The notes under the pieces are model-generated. The model was not told the origin of the DNA, ran no database searches, and saw nothing but the letters and a program-made list of their open reading frames with translations. Source: Roseibium aggregatum (lineage in GTDB: Bacteria; Pseudomonadota; Alphaproteobacteria; Rhizobiales; Stappiaceae). Taken from it: DNA of 64,000 nt. The translations under genes and the position numbers were made by a program. Every line of letters starts with the position of its first letter. The first letter of the stretch is position 1. Of this stretch, positions 1 through 11,119 are shown piece after piece. The stretch spans positions 248,001 through 312,000 of the forward strand of contig NZ_JAEKJZ010000002.1 of assembly GCF_017309185.1 (NCBI RefSeq), given 5' to 3'.

Positions 1-25
1 TTTGAGAGTTTGTCAGGAGCGTGAG

Positions 26-51
26 TGACCCGGGCCGCGAGGTCCGGGTCA
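26..51 (-). terminator. candidate hairpin after the secreted nuclease/nucleotidase gene
   Basis: Perfect 8-bp inverted repeat (TGACCCGG / CCGGGTCA, 10-nt loop) about 20 nt past the stop codon of the reverse-strand nuclease gene. There is no clear T-run after it on the reverse strand, so termination is likely but unproven. Confidence 0.45.
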
Positions 52-71
52 TTGCGATACGGGTTGACGGA

Positions 72-3000
72 TTAAGCCGTAAACAGGTCGCCCGTCATGT
101 TGAACCGCGCCAGAAGCGGATCGTGATCGCTTGCGTTGTTGTCCGGGAAACCGAAGTCAAGATTGACATGGACTGCATCGATTTCCGCGGCCGCCAACAG
201 GGCGTCGTTCACCAGGATATGGTCGAGCATCTGCGAGTTGCCGTTGAAGATGAAGCTGTACTGGTCCTCCAGCTCCAGGAAATCCACCAGGTTGATCAGC
301 TCCGCCGTATCGTCTCCGCCGTTGGCAAGAGCATCGAGCGTATCCGAGAACTGGAAGTCGTTCATGTCGCCGAGGACGATGACATTGTTGCCGTCGGCGA
401 TTTCCCCTTCGACAAAGGCGTTGATGACCGTAGCCTGATCGACACGCTGGTCGAGCGTCACCTGGACCGGAGGCTGATTTTCGCCGAAAAGGCCATCGTC
501 CTGGGACTTGGACTTCAGGTGGTTGCCGACGATCGTCACCGTCTCACCGGTAAGGTTGAAGGTGAAGTCGCCGACAAGCGGCTTCCGGGTGCCTTCGTAA
601 GCGGCTTCCGCCGCGGTTCCATCGCCGCCTTCCTCGAATGCGCTGTCCTCGATCTTGCCGAGGGACGCCGGATCGAGCGTGACCCGAGCCGGATTGTAGA
701 GGAAGGCATTCTGGATATTGGCGCCCGGTTGGCCACCGTCGGCCCCGTCGACCGGATCGATGGAGGCGAAGGCATACTGAGGCCCGCCGGCGATGGCAAT
801 CGCGTCCACCAGTTCCTGCAGGGTTTGCGAGGCGTTGGTGACACCGTCGTCGGTCGCACCGCTGTTGTCCTGGATTTCCTGCAGCGCGATGACGTCCGGG
901 GCGTTGAGGTTCCGGACGATGGTCTGGGCCAGCATGTCCAGACGGTCGACTTCCGCATCTGACGGATTGCCTGTGTCCGGGTTCAGGTTCAAGGTGTTGA
1001 CGGTCGCCACCGTCATGTGTGTGAGGTCACCGTAGAGCGCGCTGGTTTCCTGCTCACGCCCGCCGGAAACGACTTCCACGTCCTCGACCAGCTGCAGCTT
1101 GTAGGCGCCGAAGGTGTAATCCATCACGCCGACCGGGTTCGCTGCGAAGGTGTCGCCGGTGAAGGCGAACGGCGCATCGACGAGAGCATCGTCGGTGAGC
1201 AGGATCTCCGGATTGAAGTCGCCTTCGGAGACAACCGCGTTCTTGTTGCCTTCCGTCCCGCTTTCATCGCCACGGCCTGCCGCCAGGGTGACTTCGCCGA
1301 ACCGGTTGGTGCCGGCGACAACCAGAGGATTGTCGACCTCCACCAGCATGCCTTCCAGGCTTTCCAGGAAGTCGATGGCATCGGTTTCCGGATCGAAGCT
1401 GGCCAGGCCGTCGTCGTCGATAACGTCGGTCGGCTGGATGCGGTCGACACCGAGAACCACCGCGTCCGGCAGGGCATTGCCGGTAGAAAGAACGCTCACA
1501 CCGGTCATCGAGATCTCGGTCAGAGAAAGCGCCGGTTCGAACTGATACTCCACGACCGATCCGTCAACCTGGACTTCATGGCCGACGGCAAGCCCGCTTG
1601 CGGACCCGTAGACGAAGACACCGTCGGAGGTGGCGATGTCGCCATCGCCTTCCGCGTCCTGGATATAGAAGCCGTTCGCTGCTATGGCCGTCACGATACC
1701 GGTGGTCCGGACTGTCTCGCCTTCATAACCGGAGCGATGTCCAGCACCCTGGATGTCGTAGATCGCGACTTCCGCCGGTCCGCTGACGATTCCGTTGGCA
1801 GACGTCGGTGTGTTGACCGCGGGATCGTTGTTGAAGTCCAGCAACGCCCAGTCGTCAGCCGTGTCGGTGTCGACCCCGTCTTCCACGCGCACAACCCCGG
1901 CCGGAAGGAAGGATCCGTCAGGACCAACCACCGGTGCGTCGAAATGGAAGAACTCGGCGGTTTCTCCGTCGGAAACCCCCACGGTGTCGAGAACCACCTC
2001 GGCACCGCTCACCGCCGATCCCGTCAGGCTGGCGGTTTCGACAAGGGCAAGCGTATAGGAGCTGTTCTCGACGAACCCGTCGGCCAGCAGAGCGTCCGGC
2101 GTTACGCTGTAGGTCGCCTGCGCGGTGCTGTTCGCTACCAGATAGAAGCCGTTATCGCCGATGACCGCGTCATCCGCGAAATCGAACTGCCGGTCGATCG
2201 AACCGTTGCTCGACTGATCGTCGCTCTCCACGACGATGAGGCTCAGGCCGGCAAGAGACTTGCCCGGGGTGCCGTACAGTTCGATATATTCGCTGTCGGC
2301 ACCTGTTGTGCTGCCCAGAACTTCGTTGATAACGAGAACGTCTTCCGCTTCCGGCAGAACATCGTCTTCGCGGAAGTTGAGGTTCTGGATGCGTCCGTCT
2401 TCGCCGAGGCCCGTGTCTTCCTCGTCGTAGGCCGTGTCGGCCGTGGCGAAGTTGTCGGCCAGGTATTCGGCGAGCGCGTCCTGTTCGGTGCCGTCGTCGG
2501 CAAAGGTTGCGTCGCCGGTGGCGACCCCTTCCTGAACCAGCGGCGTGGCGTTGACACGGGCGATCACGTCCGGATCGCCGAGTTCGCCCGCATCCGGGTC
2601 TTCGTTCAGGTTCGGGAACGGATAGCCGTCGCCACCGCCGATGAAGTTGCCGTCTTCGTCAAAGCGCGATGCCGCCAGGAAGTCGAGGGTCACGACCCGG
2701 AACGTCGCGTCAGCGTCGCCCGCGATCTCGCCGTCGCGCACCAGTTCGGCAATCAGGTTGCCGTCATCGTCGAAGATGCCCGCGTTGACGATACGAGCCC
2801 CTTCCGGCAGGTCCGGGTCGTAGGACAGTTTCACGCCCGAGATCTGCGGGAACCGGCCCGAGACGCCCGGAACCGCGCTGACGCCGTGCTCCAGCAGGGC
2901 GACGATTTCCGTCTTCGTCAGTGTCAGCAGGGTCAGGCCGTTGTTGAAGGCCAGCGTGGTCTTGATATCGTTCTCGGAGATGCCGCCCTCGGGCTTCACC

Positions 3001-4973
3001 ACATTGCCGTCACCGTCGACAACCTCTTCGTTCGGCAGGCGTTCGGCTTCGGAACCGCCCGGAGGAACGACGGTCTGTCCGATGGAGGCGCGGATGCCGC
3101 CGCCGTTCTTGATCGAGATCACGACTTCCGCGTCGCCTTCGAAGAACTCGTCGGCGTATTCGCGGTTGGCATCGGCGGTCAGGTTGCCGAGGTTGGTTTC
3201 CTGGGTCCGCACGCCATCCGGATCACCCGCATCGCCGGAGCCGGAGCGGTTGCCGTTCAGGAACACGTTGGAAACGCCGAAGACGTTCGATTCCGTTTCC
3301 ACGATCTCGTCCTGGATCGCATCCACGATCGCCTGGATTTCCGGATCGATCAGGCCTTCGGCATCGAGATCCGCCACGCCCTGGTCGTCGGTGGCATAGG
3401 CGCCGGAGACCTCCGCATCGTAACTGTCGGCGATGATGTTGCCGTCGGCGTCGAAGTCGATGACCAGGCGGCCGACATATTTGTAGCTGCCGTCGGTGTT
3501 GACCACCGCGGTAGCCGTGCCGCCCGCGTTGGTGACGAAGGTCGGATATTCGCCCTGGTCGCTGTCGCCGTCTCGGGCGCGATCGTTGTCGTCGAACAGG
3601 CGGGTGTTTGAGCCGCCGGCGACGATGATGTCGACATTCTCAAGGCGCTCGGCCAGAGCCAGCTCGATATCGATCTGCTGCATGTGGGCGAGCAGGATGA
3701 TCTTGTTCATCCCGGGGTTCGCCGCAAGCAGGGCGTCAACTTCCGTCTGGATGATGGCGGCCAGATCGTCGAGCTCTTCGCTCGTCGGGGTGGAGCCCGC
3801 CCAGACCGGCGAGATGCCGAGCGTGCCCGGGCTGGAGATGGAGCCGAGCGTCGGGGTGGTCGCGCCGACGATGCCGATCAGCTCGCCGTTGACGTCGATC
3901 ACGGTGGAGGAGCTGACCGCGTTGCCCTGCGGCGCCTGGCCGCCGTCGACTTCCAGAGGCGCCAGGTTGGCGTCGGTGGAGTAGTCCAGGTTGGTGGACA
4001 GATACGGCATGTCCGTGCCGGTAAAGTCCAGGCCGTCGAGCGCGGTGCCGGAGAGCGCACTGAAGTCGCCCGCGGCGTCGCCGCTGATCAGACCGGCGAG
4101 TTCCGCGGTGCCGAAATCGAACTCATGGTTGCCGAGCGCGATTGCCTGAACGCCGAGTTCATTCTGGATCTGGATGTCGGCGATGCCGCCGGAACCGAAC
4201 ACGGCCTCGGAGGCATCGTAGAAGAGACCCGGAATGAAGGCGTCGCCGGAGGACAGCGTCAGCGTGTTGTCGGCAACCCCGTCGTCGCCGAGGTCTTCGC
4301 CGCGCAGGGCGTTCAGGACCGCCGACAGGTTCGGAGCATCCTCAATCGCCCCGAGAGCCGCTTCCTGATCTGTGAAGTGCAGAAGCTCGAGCGTGAAGGT
4401 CTCCGGCTCGACAAGACTGATCGTCTGGTCCTTGAACTGCAGGTATTCGACATTGACCAGTGTGTCTTTGCCGTCCCTCCGGCCCCAGCGCAGGTCTGTA
4501 ACCGTTACCTCGTCGCCATCGCGATCGATCTCATAGTCCGACAGATAACCTGAAAAGACAGCCGTGTCCTCGCCATCGCCGCCATAGATAAAATCTTTGC
4601 CCCTGCCGCCCTTGATGGTGTCATCACCGGCGCCGGCGAAGATCTTGTCGTTGCCGTTCTTGCCTCGGATGTAGTCGTCGCCGCTAAAACCGAGGATGAT
4701 ATTGTCTCTGCTATTGCCCTTCAGCGTATCGTCGCCCGGTGTACCGATCACCAGATTGCCGAAGCTGAAACCCTTGTGGAAGAAACCGAACAGTCCGGAT
4801 TTTTCGTGACCGAAACCGCCGAGGTCGAATCCGGATTTTTGAAAGCTGAAGCCTTGCAGGTTGGCGCTGAGCTTCTCGATGGCTTCGTCGAGGCCATGCG
4901 ACTTTTCAGAAAAAATCGTGTTCTTGATTGGTGTGAGTCCACGAAGAAAATTTGAGCTGGAATGAAAACCCAT
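72..4973 (-). CDS. secreted ExeM/NucH-type endonuclease fused to a 5'-nucleotidase, with RTX repeats
   Basis: A 1633-residue protein. Order of parts: unique N-terminus (about 1-76, no Sec signal), Gly/Asp-rich RTX-type calcium repeats (about 78-140), a metallophosphoesterase/5'-nucleotidase unit (from about 193; GNHEFDFG near 280, then a 5'-nucleotidase C-terminal domain with KNGGGIRA), a lamin-tail domain (from about 880; INEV), an OB-fold-like ExeM segment (about 1070-1200), and an endonuclease/exonuclease/phosphatase domain (about 1330-1625) with catalytic signatures ALQEIQ, GNHLKSKS, LGDMNDF and SDHDPL. By family, the C-terminal part cleaves DNA or phosphodiesters and the middle part removes phosphate from nucleotides, so the protein could turn extracellular DNA into nucleosides and phosphate. 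RTX repeats without a Sec signal suggest type I secretion, but here the repeats are N-terminal, which is unusual. No transporter genes lie nearby. The gene stands alone behind an AT-rich upstream region. Confidence 0.9.
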   Translation of the reverse strand: MGFHSSSNFLRGLTPIKNTIFSEKSHGLDEAIEKLSANLQGFSFQKSGFDLGGFGHEKSGLFGFFHKGFSFGNLVIGTPGDDTLKGNSRDNIILGFSGDDYIRGKNGNDKIFAGAGDDTIKGGRGKDFIYGGDGEDTAVFSGYLSDYEIDRDGDEVTVTDLRWGRRDGKDTLVNVEYLQFKDQTISLVEPETFTLELLHFTDQEAALGAIEDAPNLSAVLNALRGEDLGDDGVADNTLTLSSGDAFIPGLFYDASEAVFGSGGIADIQIQNELGVQAIALGNHEFDFGTAELAGLISGDAAGDFSALSGTALDGLDFTGTDMPYLSTNLDYSTDANLAPLEVDGGQAPQGNAVSSSTVIDVNGELIGIVGATTPTLGSISSPGTLGISPVWAGSTPTSEELDDLAAIIQTEVDALLAANPGMNKIILLAHMQQIDIELALAERLENVDIIVAGGSNTRLFDDNDRARDGDSDQGEYPTFVTNAGGTATAVVNTDGSYKYVGRLVIDFDADGNIIADSYDAEVSGAYATDDQGVADLDAEGLIDPEIQAIVDAIQDEIVETESNVFGVSNVFLNGNRSGSGDAGDPDGVRTQETNLGNLTADANREYADEFFEGDAEVVISIKNGGGIRASIGQTVVPPGGSEAERLPNEEVVDGDGNVVKPEGGISENDIKTTLAFNNGLTLLTLTKTEIVALLEHGVSAVPGVSGRFPQISGVKLSYDPDLPEGARIVNAGIFDDDGNLIAELVRDGEIAGDADATFRVVTLDFLAASRFDEDGNFIGGGDGYPFPNLNEDPDAGELGDPDVIARVNATPLVQEGVATGDATFADDGTEQDALAEYLADNFATADTAYDEEDTGLGEDGRIQNLNFREDDVLPEAEDVLVINEVLGSTTGADSEYIELYGTPGKSLAGLSLIVVESDDQSSNGSIDRQFDFADDAVIGDNGFYLVANSTAQATYSVTPDALLADGFVENSSYTLALVETASLTGSAVSGAEVVLDTVGVSDGETAEFFHFDAPVVGPDGSFLPAGVVRVEDGVDTDTADDWALLDFNNDPAVNTPTSANGIVSGPAEVAIYDIQGAGHRSGYEGETVRTTGIVTAIAANGFYIQDAEGDGDIATSDGVFVYGSASGLAVGHEVQVDGSVVEYQFEPALSLTEISMTGVSVLSTGNALPDAVVLGVDRIQPTDVIDDDGLASFDPETDAIDFLESLEGMLVEVDNPLVVAGTNRFGEVTLAAGRGDESGTEGNKNAVVSEGDFNPEILLTDDALVDAPFAFTGDTFAANPVGVMDYTFGAYKLQLVEDVEVVSGGREQETSALYGDLTHMTVATVNTLNLNPDTGNPSDAEVDRLDMLAQTIVRNLNAPDVIALQEIQDNSGATDDGVTNASQTLQELVDAIAIAGGPQYAFASIDPVDGADGGQPGANIQNAFLYNPARVTLDPASLGKIEDSAFEEGGDGTAAEAAYEGTRKPLVGDFTFNLTGETVTIVGNHLKSKSQDDGLFGENQPPVQVTLDQRVDQATVINAFVEGEIADGNNVIVLGDMNDFQFSDTLDALANGGDDTAELINLVDFLELEDQYSFIFNGNSQMLDHILVNDALLAAAEIDAVHVNLDFGFPDNNASDHDPLLARFNMTGDLFTA

Positions 4974-5148
4974 GTCGGTTCCTTACCTTTGGTCCTTGCA
5001 TCACCCGACACTGCCCCCCTTCGCCAGAGCCCTCCCGGACCCGCGCATGCTTTGCCAGCGTAAGAAGTTGAACGTCAGAATGACTAAAACTGATGACAGC
5101 CTCGAAAAATTGCGTAGGTGCGCGTAGCTAGCAGCGGCATTTAACAGA

Positions 5149-5163
5149 TTAATGAATGGTTAA
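5149..5163. promoter_or_regulatory. candidate CtrA box (TTAA-N7-TTAA)
   Basis: A perfect TTAA-N7-TTAA match, about 176 bp upstream of the nuclease start; a further TTAA lies at 5141. CtrA is the response regulator downstream of CckA, whose gene is at the right edge of this window. The surrounding DNA is AT-rich, so a chance match is quite possible. Confidence 0.3.
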
Positions 5164-5695
5164 ATAAGCAAATCAAAGTGTATAAAGAATATATAGACAG
5201 CTAATTTAATTCGCCTTTTAAATCCAATATTTGAGATCAATGAGTTGATTTAAATTTATTTCATTAATCACAATTGATTTTTACATGAAAAATAAAAACA
5301 AAACTTGGAATGAGCCAAAATATTTCCCTGTATTTCGGCCGGAGCTTAGAGTTCCCAAGCAGCAACAAGGGAAGAGGAAGCACCGACGGCAGGTTGAACG
5401 AACGATCTGGCCTCCGAATATATTTCCAAACATTTCCAACGCGGCGAAGGAATCCTCCTTCACCCTGGCTCTGCCGGGTCTGACGAAACAATCGGCCTCG
5501 TCTTGTTTTACGAAACCTGAAGAAAGCGCACGGGGTGCACAGCCGAATGCCTATGCCACAAACCTGTTTGCATGCGTCCCGTGACTTCGACGCCTTCATC
5601 AGGACCTGAGCCACATAGCCCTCAACACCTTCAACGAATTGGTCCACACCTGCGCGAAAGCATTCGATAATCCGGCAGCAACGGATTTCGATTAA

Positions 5696-8092
<2,397 letters not shown>

Positions 8093-8116
8093 AGCACTGA
8101 AATAGTGTAGGGATAC

Positions 8117-8142
8117 GGGGCGGCTCCGGCCGCCCCTTTTTT
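8117..8142 (+). terminator. rho-independent terminator after monomeric IDH
   Basis: Perfect 8-bp GC stem (GGGGCGGC / GCCGCCCC) with a TCCG tetraloop, followed directly by six T residues, 25 nt after the stop codon. Confidence 0.92.
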
Positions 8143-8168
8143 GTATCATCCGATGAAGCGTGCGTCTT

Positions 8169-8888
8169 ATGACCGACAGTCCCGTCCAAAATCCAAGGAT
8201 TCTGACGAGCGCAGGCAAGAAAGAGGTTTCACTTTTTTCGCCCCGCGACAAGCCGCATGCCAACAGCTGGTGGATGGAAACCAGTTTTCTGACGCATACG
8301 CTTACGGACAATGATCAGCTGACACTTGAGGCTGCCCTGGAAAAGGCCGTAAACGGTAACAACGCCGTGCTTGTCTCCGCTCTTGGCACGGTCGCCAACG
8401 AGCTTCACGCACGCCTGGTTCACCTGGGCTACATGGTACCCGGTCCGGAGTCGGTCCCTTCGGAAATGGTGGACTTCCAGGAAGCCTATGCCCTTACGGA
8501 ATACGGCACCGCGAAACTCCCGGAGTTTCTTGCGAAACAGCGGCTCCAGTGGCAGATTTTCAACGGAGACCCTGCGCCTGTCGAAGATTTCGCCGGTACC
8601 TTCAACGGAATGACGGTCCACCACCGAGGCCTTTCGACGGAGGCTCTGATCTACTTCCGGGAATTCTTCGCGTCGGTCGAAAACACGATCGAGGTCGAGC
8701 CCCGCTCCCCTCGTGAGAGTCTTCTCGGCGTTTATGAAACGCTTAGGGTCGTTGAGTCCCGCGGCGGATCCGTCTGGGCCACCACAGAAATCGGATCGAT
8801 GAACGCGCCGTTTCTCCTCGACATTCTGCTGAGTGAGCGGGGCAATTCCCAAGCAAGTGCGGCAGCACCCAAAAAAGAGAATGAATAA
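8169..8888 (+). CDS. hypothetical protein, about 239 aa
   Basis: I do not recognise the family. The ATG at 8169 begins MTDSPVQNPRILTS; a GTG three codons earlier (8160) is an alternative. The product looks soluble, with no signal peptide or membrane segment, and mixed alpha/beta in character. A Trp-Trp-Met segment (NSWWMETSF) and a C-terminal stretch near LLGVYETLRVVESRGGSVW may be conserved landmarks. The tail is rich in Ala, Ser, Lys and Glu. The gene is separated from IDH by a terminator, so it is probably transcribed alone. Codon use resembles the neighbours. Confidence 0.7.
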   Translation: MTDSPVQNPRILTSAGKKEVSLFSPRDKPHANSWWMETSFLTHTLTDNDQLTLEAALEKAVNGNNAVLVSALGTVANELHARLVHLGYMVPGPESVPSEMVDFQEAYALTEYGTAKLPEFLAKQRLQWQIFNGDPAPVEDFAGTFNGMTVHHRGLSTEALIYFREFFASVENTIEVEPRSPRESLLGVYETLRVVESRGGSVWATTEIGSMNAPFLLDILLSERGNSQASAAAPKKENE

Positions 8889-9191
8889 AAAGGCTTACTT
8901 GGAGAATAGTCTCGCAAAGCTGTCGTAACCGGAACGCAACACCAGACAAAAACCGGCATCGCGGACGTTTTCCCGCTTGCGAACAACCTAACCAGCCACT
9001 ATCTCATCCGCACACGCGCTGCGGCGCTGCACTTTTTGTGAGAACGGGATACCGGACATGACCATCATGCACCGCGCGCCCAAAGAGGCGGCAAACCTTC
9101 GCTGATCCGCGCTGGCGGTGCGTCGAAGGCGAACCAGGACAAGAGACAGTCTTGCTCCTGATGCGACTTATGTTCTCAAAAAGGTCCCCAC
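8889..9191. other. intergenic region before the rtcB2-prfH operon
   Basis: About 300 bases with no credible gene. It should contain the promoter of the RNA-repair pair. I looked for a sigma-54 promoter (GG-N10-GC), as used by RtcR-controlled rtcB operons, and saw no convincing match. Confidence 0.5.
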
Positions 9192-10388
9192 ATGGGCACT
9201 TTTCAAATCGAAGGGGCTGAGCCTGTTCGGCATTCCGCTCCCATTCACCGTTACTATTCAAAAAATTCCTGGATCGAAGGAGCCGCGGAAGATCAGCTTT
9301 CGCTCGTCGCGGGCATGTCCGGAATTGCCAGCGTCGCCGCCTTTCCGGACTTGCATCCGGGCAAATATGGCCCGGTCGGCAGCGCCATGATGTCCGACCG
9401 GATCTTCCCTCAGCTGATCGGGAACGATATCGGCTGCGGCATGTCGCTGTTCGCGCTGGACCTGCCTGCTCACAGGCTCCGGCTCGACAAGGCAGCGCAG
9501 AAAATCCGCGTGCTCGAAGAGCCGTGGGACGGCGACGCGGCCTCACGGCTCAAGGCTGACGATCTTCCGCCCGACCTCCACACGGCATCGCTCGGCACGA
9601 TCGGCGGTGGCAATCACTTCTGCGAGCTGCAGCAGGTCGAACACATTTCGGACGAGGCAGCCCTCCGGGACACCGGGATTGCCAGGAAAAGCCTGCTGCT
9701 GCTGGTTCATTCCGGCTCCCGATCATTCGGCATGTCCGTTTTCGGCACCGTTCTGGAGGAGTTCGCCGGGCTCGATGCGGACAGCCCCAAGGGGCGGAGT
9801 TATCTTGAGGCCCACTCCGGGGCGGCCCGCTGGGCAAGCCTCAACCGCCGGCTCATTGCCGAACGCGCGGCAAGTGCCTTGCGTTGCGACATCCAGCCGG
9901 TCGCCGACGCTCCGCACAATCTGATCGAGGTTAAGCTGGATGGCCTTCTGCACCGAAAAGGCGCCGCGAAGGCGGACCTCCCCCTTGTTCCGCTGGCCGG
10001 ATCGAGAGACGCGTTCAGCTATCTGCTGAAACCGCTTGCCGGCAAGCCTGAGGCACTGGCCTCCCTCGCCCATGGCGCGGGACGGAAATATGACCGGCGA
10101 TCCATGAACGGTCGTGCGGGCACTACCCGGTCGGACCGGGAAAACCTGGCCCGCACCTCCTTCGGCGGCCTTGTCATCTGCGAGGACCGCCAACTCCTGA
10201 TCGAGGAAGCCCCGAACGCCTACAAGGATCCCGCCCAGGTGGCGGGGGACCTTGAATCGGCAGGCCTGGCCGCCCCCGTGGCAACGCTGAAACCCTTGCT
10301 GACCTTCAAGAAGGCGGTAAACGACACACTGGAAAACGCCCGCCGCGACAAGCGGCAACGATTGGCGGACCGGAGGGCGCGGCGATGA
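9192..10388 (+). CDS. rtcB2: RtcB-family RNA ligase (RtcB2 type)
   Basis: A 398-residue RtcB-fold ligase, which joins 2',3'-cyclic phosphate (or 3'-phosphate) and 5'-OH RNA ends using GTP and Mn. Visible family motifs: NDIGCGM near 78 (metal-binding Cys), GTIGGGNHFCE near 135, HSGSRSFG near 173, and AHGAGRKYD near 292, whose His corresponds to the guanylylated active-site residue. The ATG at 9192 has an AGG-containing ribosome site (aaaaaggtcccc). It overlaps the next gene, prfH, by 4 bp (ATGA), so the two are translationally coupled. The prfH partner and absence of rtcA or rtcR point to the RtcB2 subgroup. By published work on this pair, it reseals 16S rRNA cut in the decoding centre by ribotoxins such as colicin E3. 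Confidence 0.9.
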   Translation: MGTFQIEGAEPVRHSAPIHRYYSKNSWIEGAAEDQLSLVAGMSGIASVAAFPDLHPGKYGPVGSAMMSDRIFPQLIGNDIGCGMSLFALDLPAHRLRLDKAAQKIRVLEEPWDGDAASRLKADDLPPDLHTASLGTIGGGNHFCELQQVEHISDEAALRDTGIARKSLLLLVHSGSRSFGMSVFGTVLEEFAGLDADSPKGRSYLEAHSGAARWASLNRRLIAERAASALRCDIQPVADAPHNLIEVKLDGLLHRKGAAKADLPLVPLAGSRDAFSYLLKPLAGKPEALASLAHGAGRKYDRRSMNGRAGTTRSDRENLARTSFGGLVICEDRQLLIEEAPNAYKDPAQVAGDLESAGLAAPVATLKPLLTFKKAVNDTLENARRDKRQRLADRRARR

Positions 10389-11026
10389 CACGGAAGGGAC
10401 GAACCAGACTTCTGGTGACCAGCGGCGACGGTCCGCGCGAATGCCGGCTTGCCGTCAGCCACGTACTTAAGCGCATGGAGCAGGAAGCAAGCGCCGCGGG
10501 GCTTCGCTTCGAGGCACAGCGCGCGGACACCCCAGACGGCGGCGACCCGGCGTCGGCGCTTGTGACTTTGAGCGGCGAGAATACGGACCGTTTCGCCAGG
10601 CGCTGGTGCGGAACGGTGCAATGGACCAGCCAAAGTCCGTTCCGCCCGCACCACAAGCGGCGAAACTGGTTTGTCGGCATCTTCGAAGCCGGCACAGAGG
10701 AGGCACCGGAGGCGGTCCTGACACCGAAGGCGCTCAAGGTGGAGACCTTCCGCTCCGGTGGACCGGGCGGTCAGCACCAGAACACCACCGACAGCGGTGT
10801 TCGCGTAACCCATCTCGAGACCGGGCTGTCGGCGTTTTCAACCGACGAACGGTCTCAGCACCGGAACCGGCAGGTCGCCCTTGACCGGCTTGCGGCGAAG
10901 TTCATCCTGAGAGCCGAGGAGAGCAAGGCCCGCGACCGGTCCAACCAGAATCAGTTGCACAAGCAGCTGGAACGGGGCAATCCGGTGCGCAAGTTCAAGG
11001 GAGAACGGTTTGCTGAAGCCACCTGA
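10385..11026 (+). CDS. prfH: peptide chain release factor-like protein PrfH
   Basis: A 213-residue class-I release factor homologue with the GGQ motif at residues 128-130 inside SGGPGGQHQNTTDSGV, and a basic tail (NQNQLHKQLERGNPVRKFKG) typical of the RF catalytic domain. It lacks the full-length RF1/RF2 codon-recognition region; the N-terminal about 100 residues are PrfH-specific. By family, PrfH frees the nascent peptide from ribosomes with damaged 16S rRNA so that the RtcB2 ligase can repair them. It overlaps rtcB2 by ATGA, as in other rtcB2-prfH operons. Confidence 0.9.
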   Translation: MTRKGRTRLLVTSGDGPRECRLAVSHVLKRMEQEASAAGLRFEAQRADTPDGGDPASALVTLSGENTDRFARRWCGTVQWTSQSPFRPHHKRRNWFVGIFEAGTEEAPEAVLTPKALKVETFRSGGPGGQHQNTTDSGVRVTHLETGLSAFSTDERSQHRNRQVALDRLAAKFILRAEESKARDRSNQNQLHKQLERGNPVRKFKGERFAEAT

Positions 11027-11119
11027 AGCGGCGACCGGCACTCCTGCGGCCCTTTGCGTTCCTCCCAGCGGTGAACGCTTGGCCTCAACGTGCTGTCCGA
11101 GGAGTGAAGACGCAACGCC

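Noticed and set aside
1017-3611. An 864-codon open frame on the forward strand opposite the secreted nuclease
   Set aside because: It mirrors the reverse-strand gene in a GC-rich region; the translation is Arg/Val/Asp-rich without domains, while the opposite strand has clear catalytic motifs.
5264-5647. Open frames of 99 and 127 codons on opposite strands in the intergenic region
   Set aside because: Base composition unlike the neighbouring genes, no ribosome site and no recognisable protein features.
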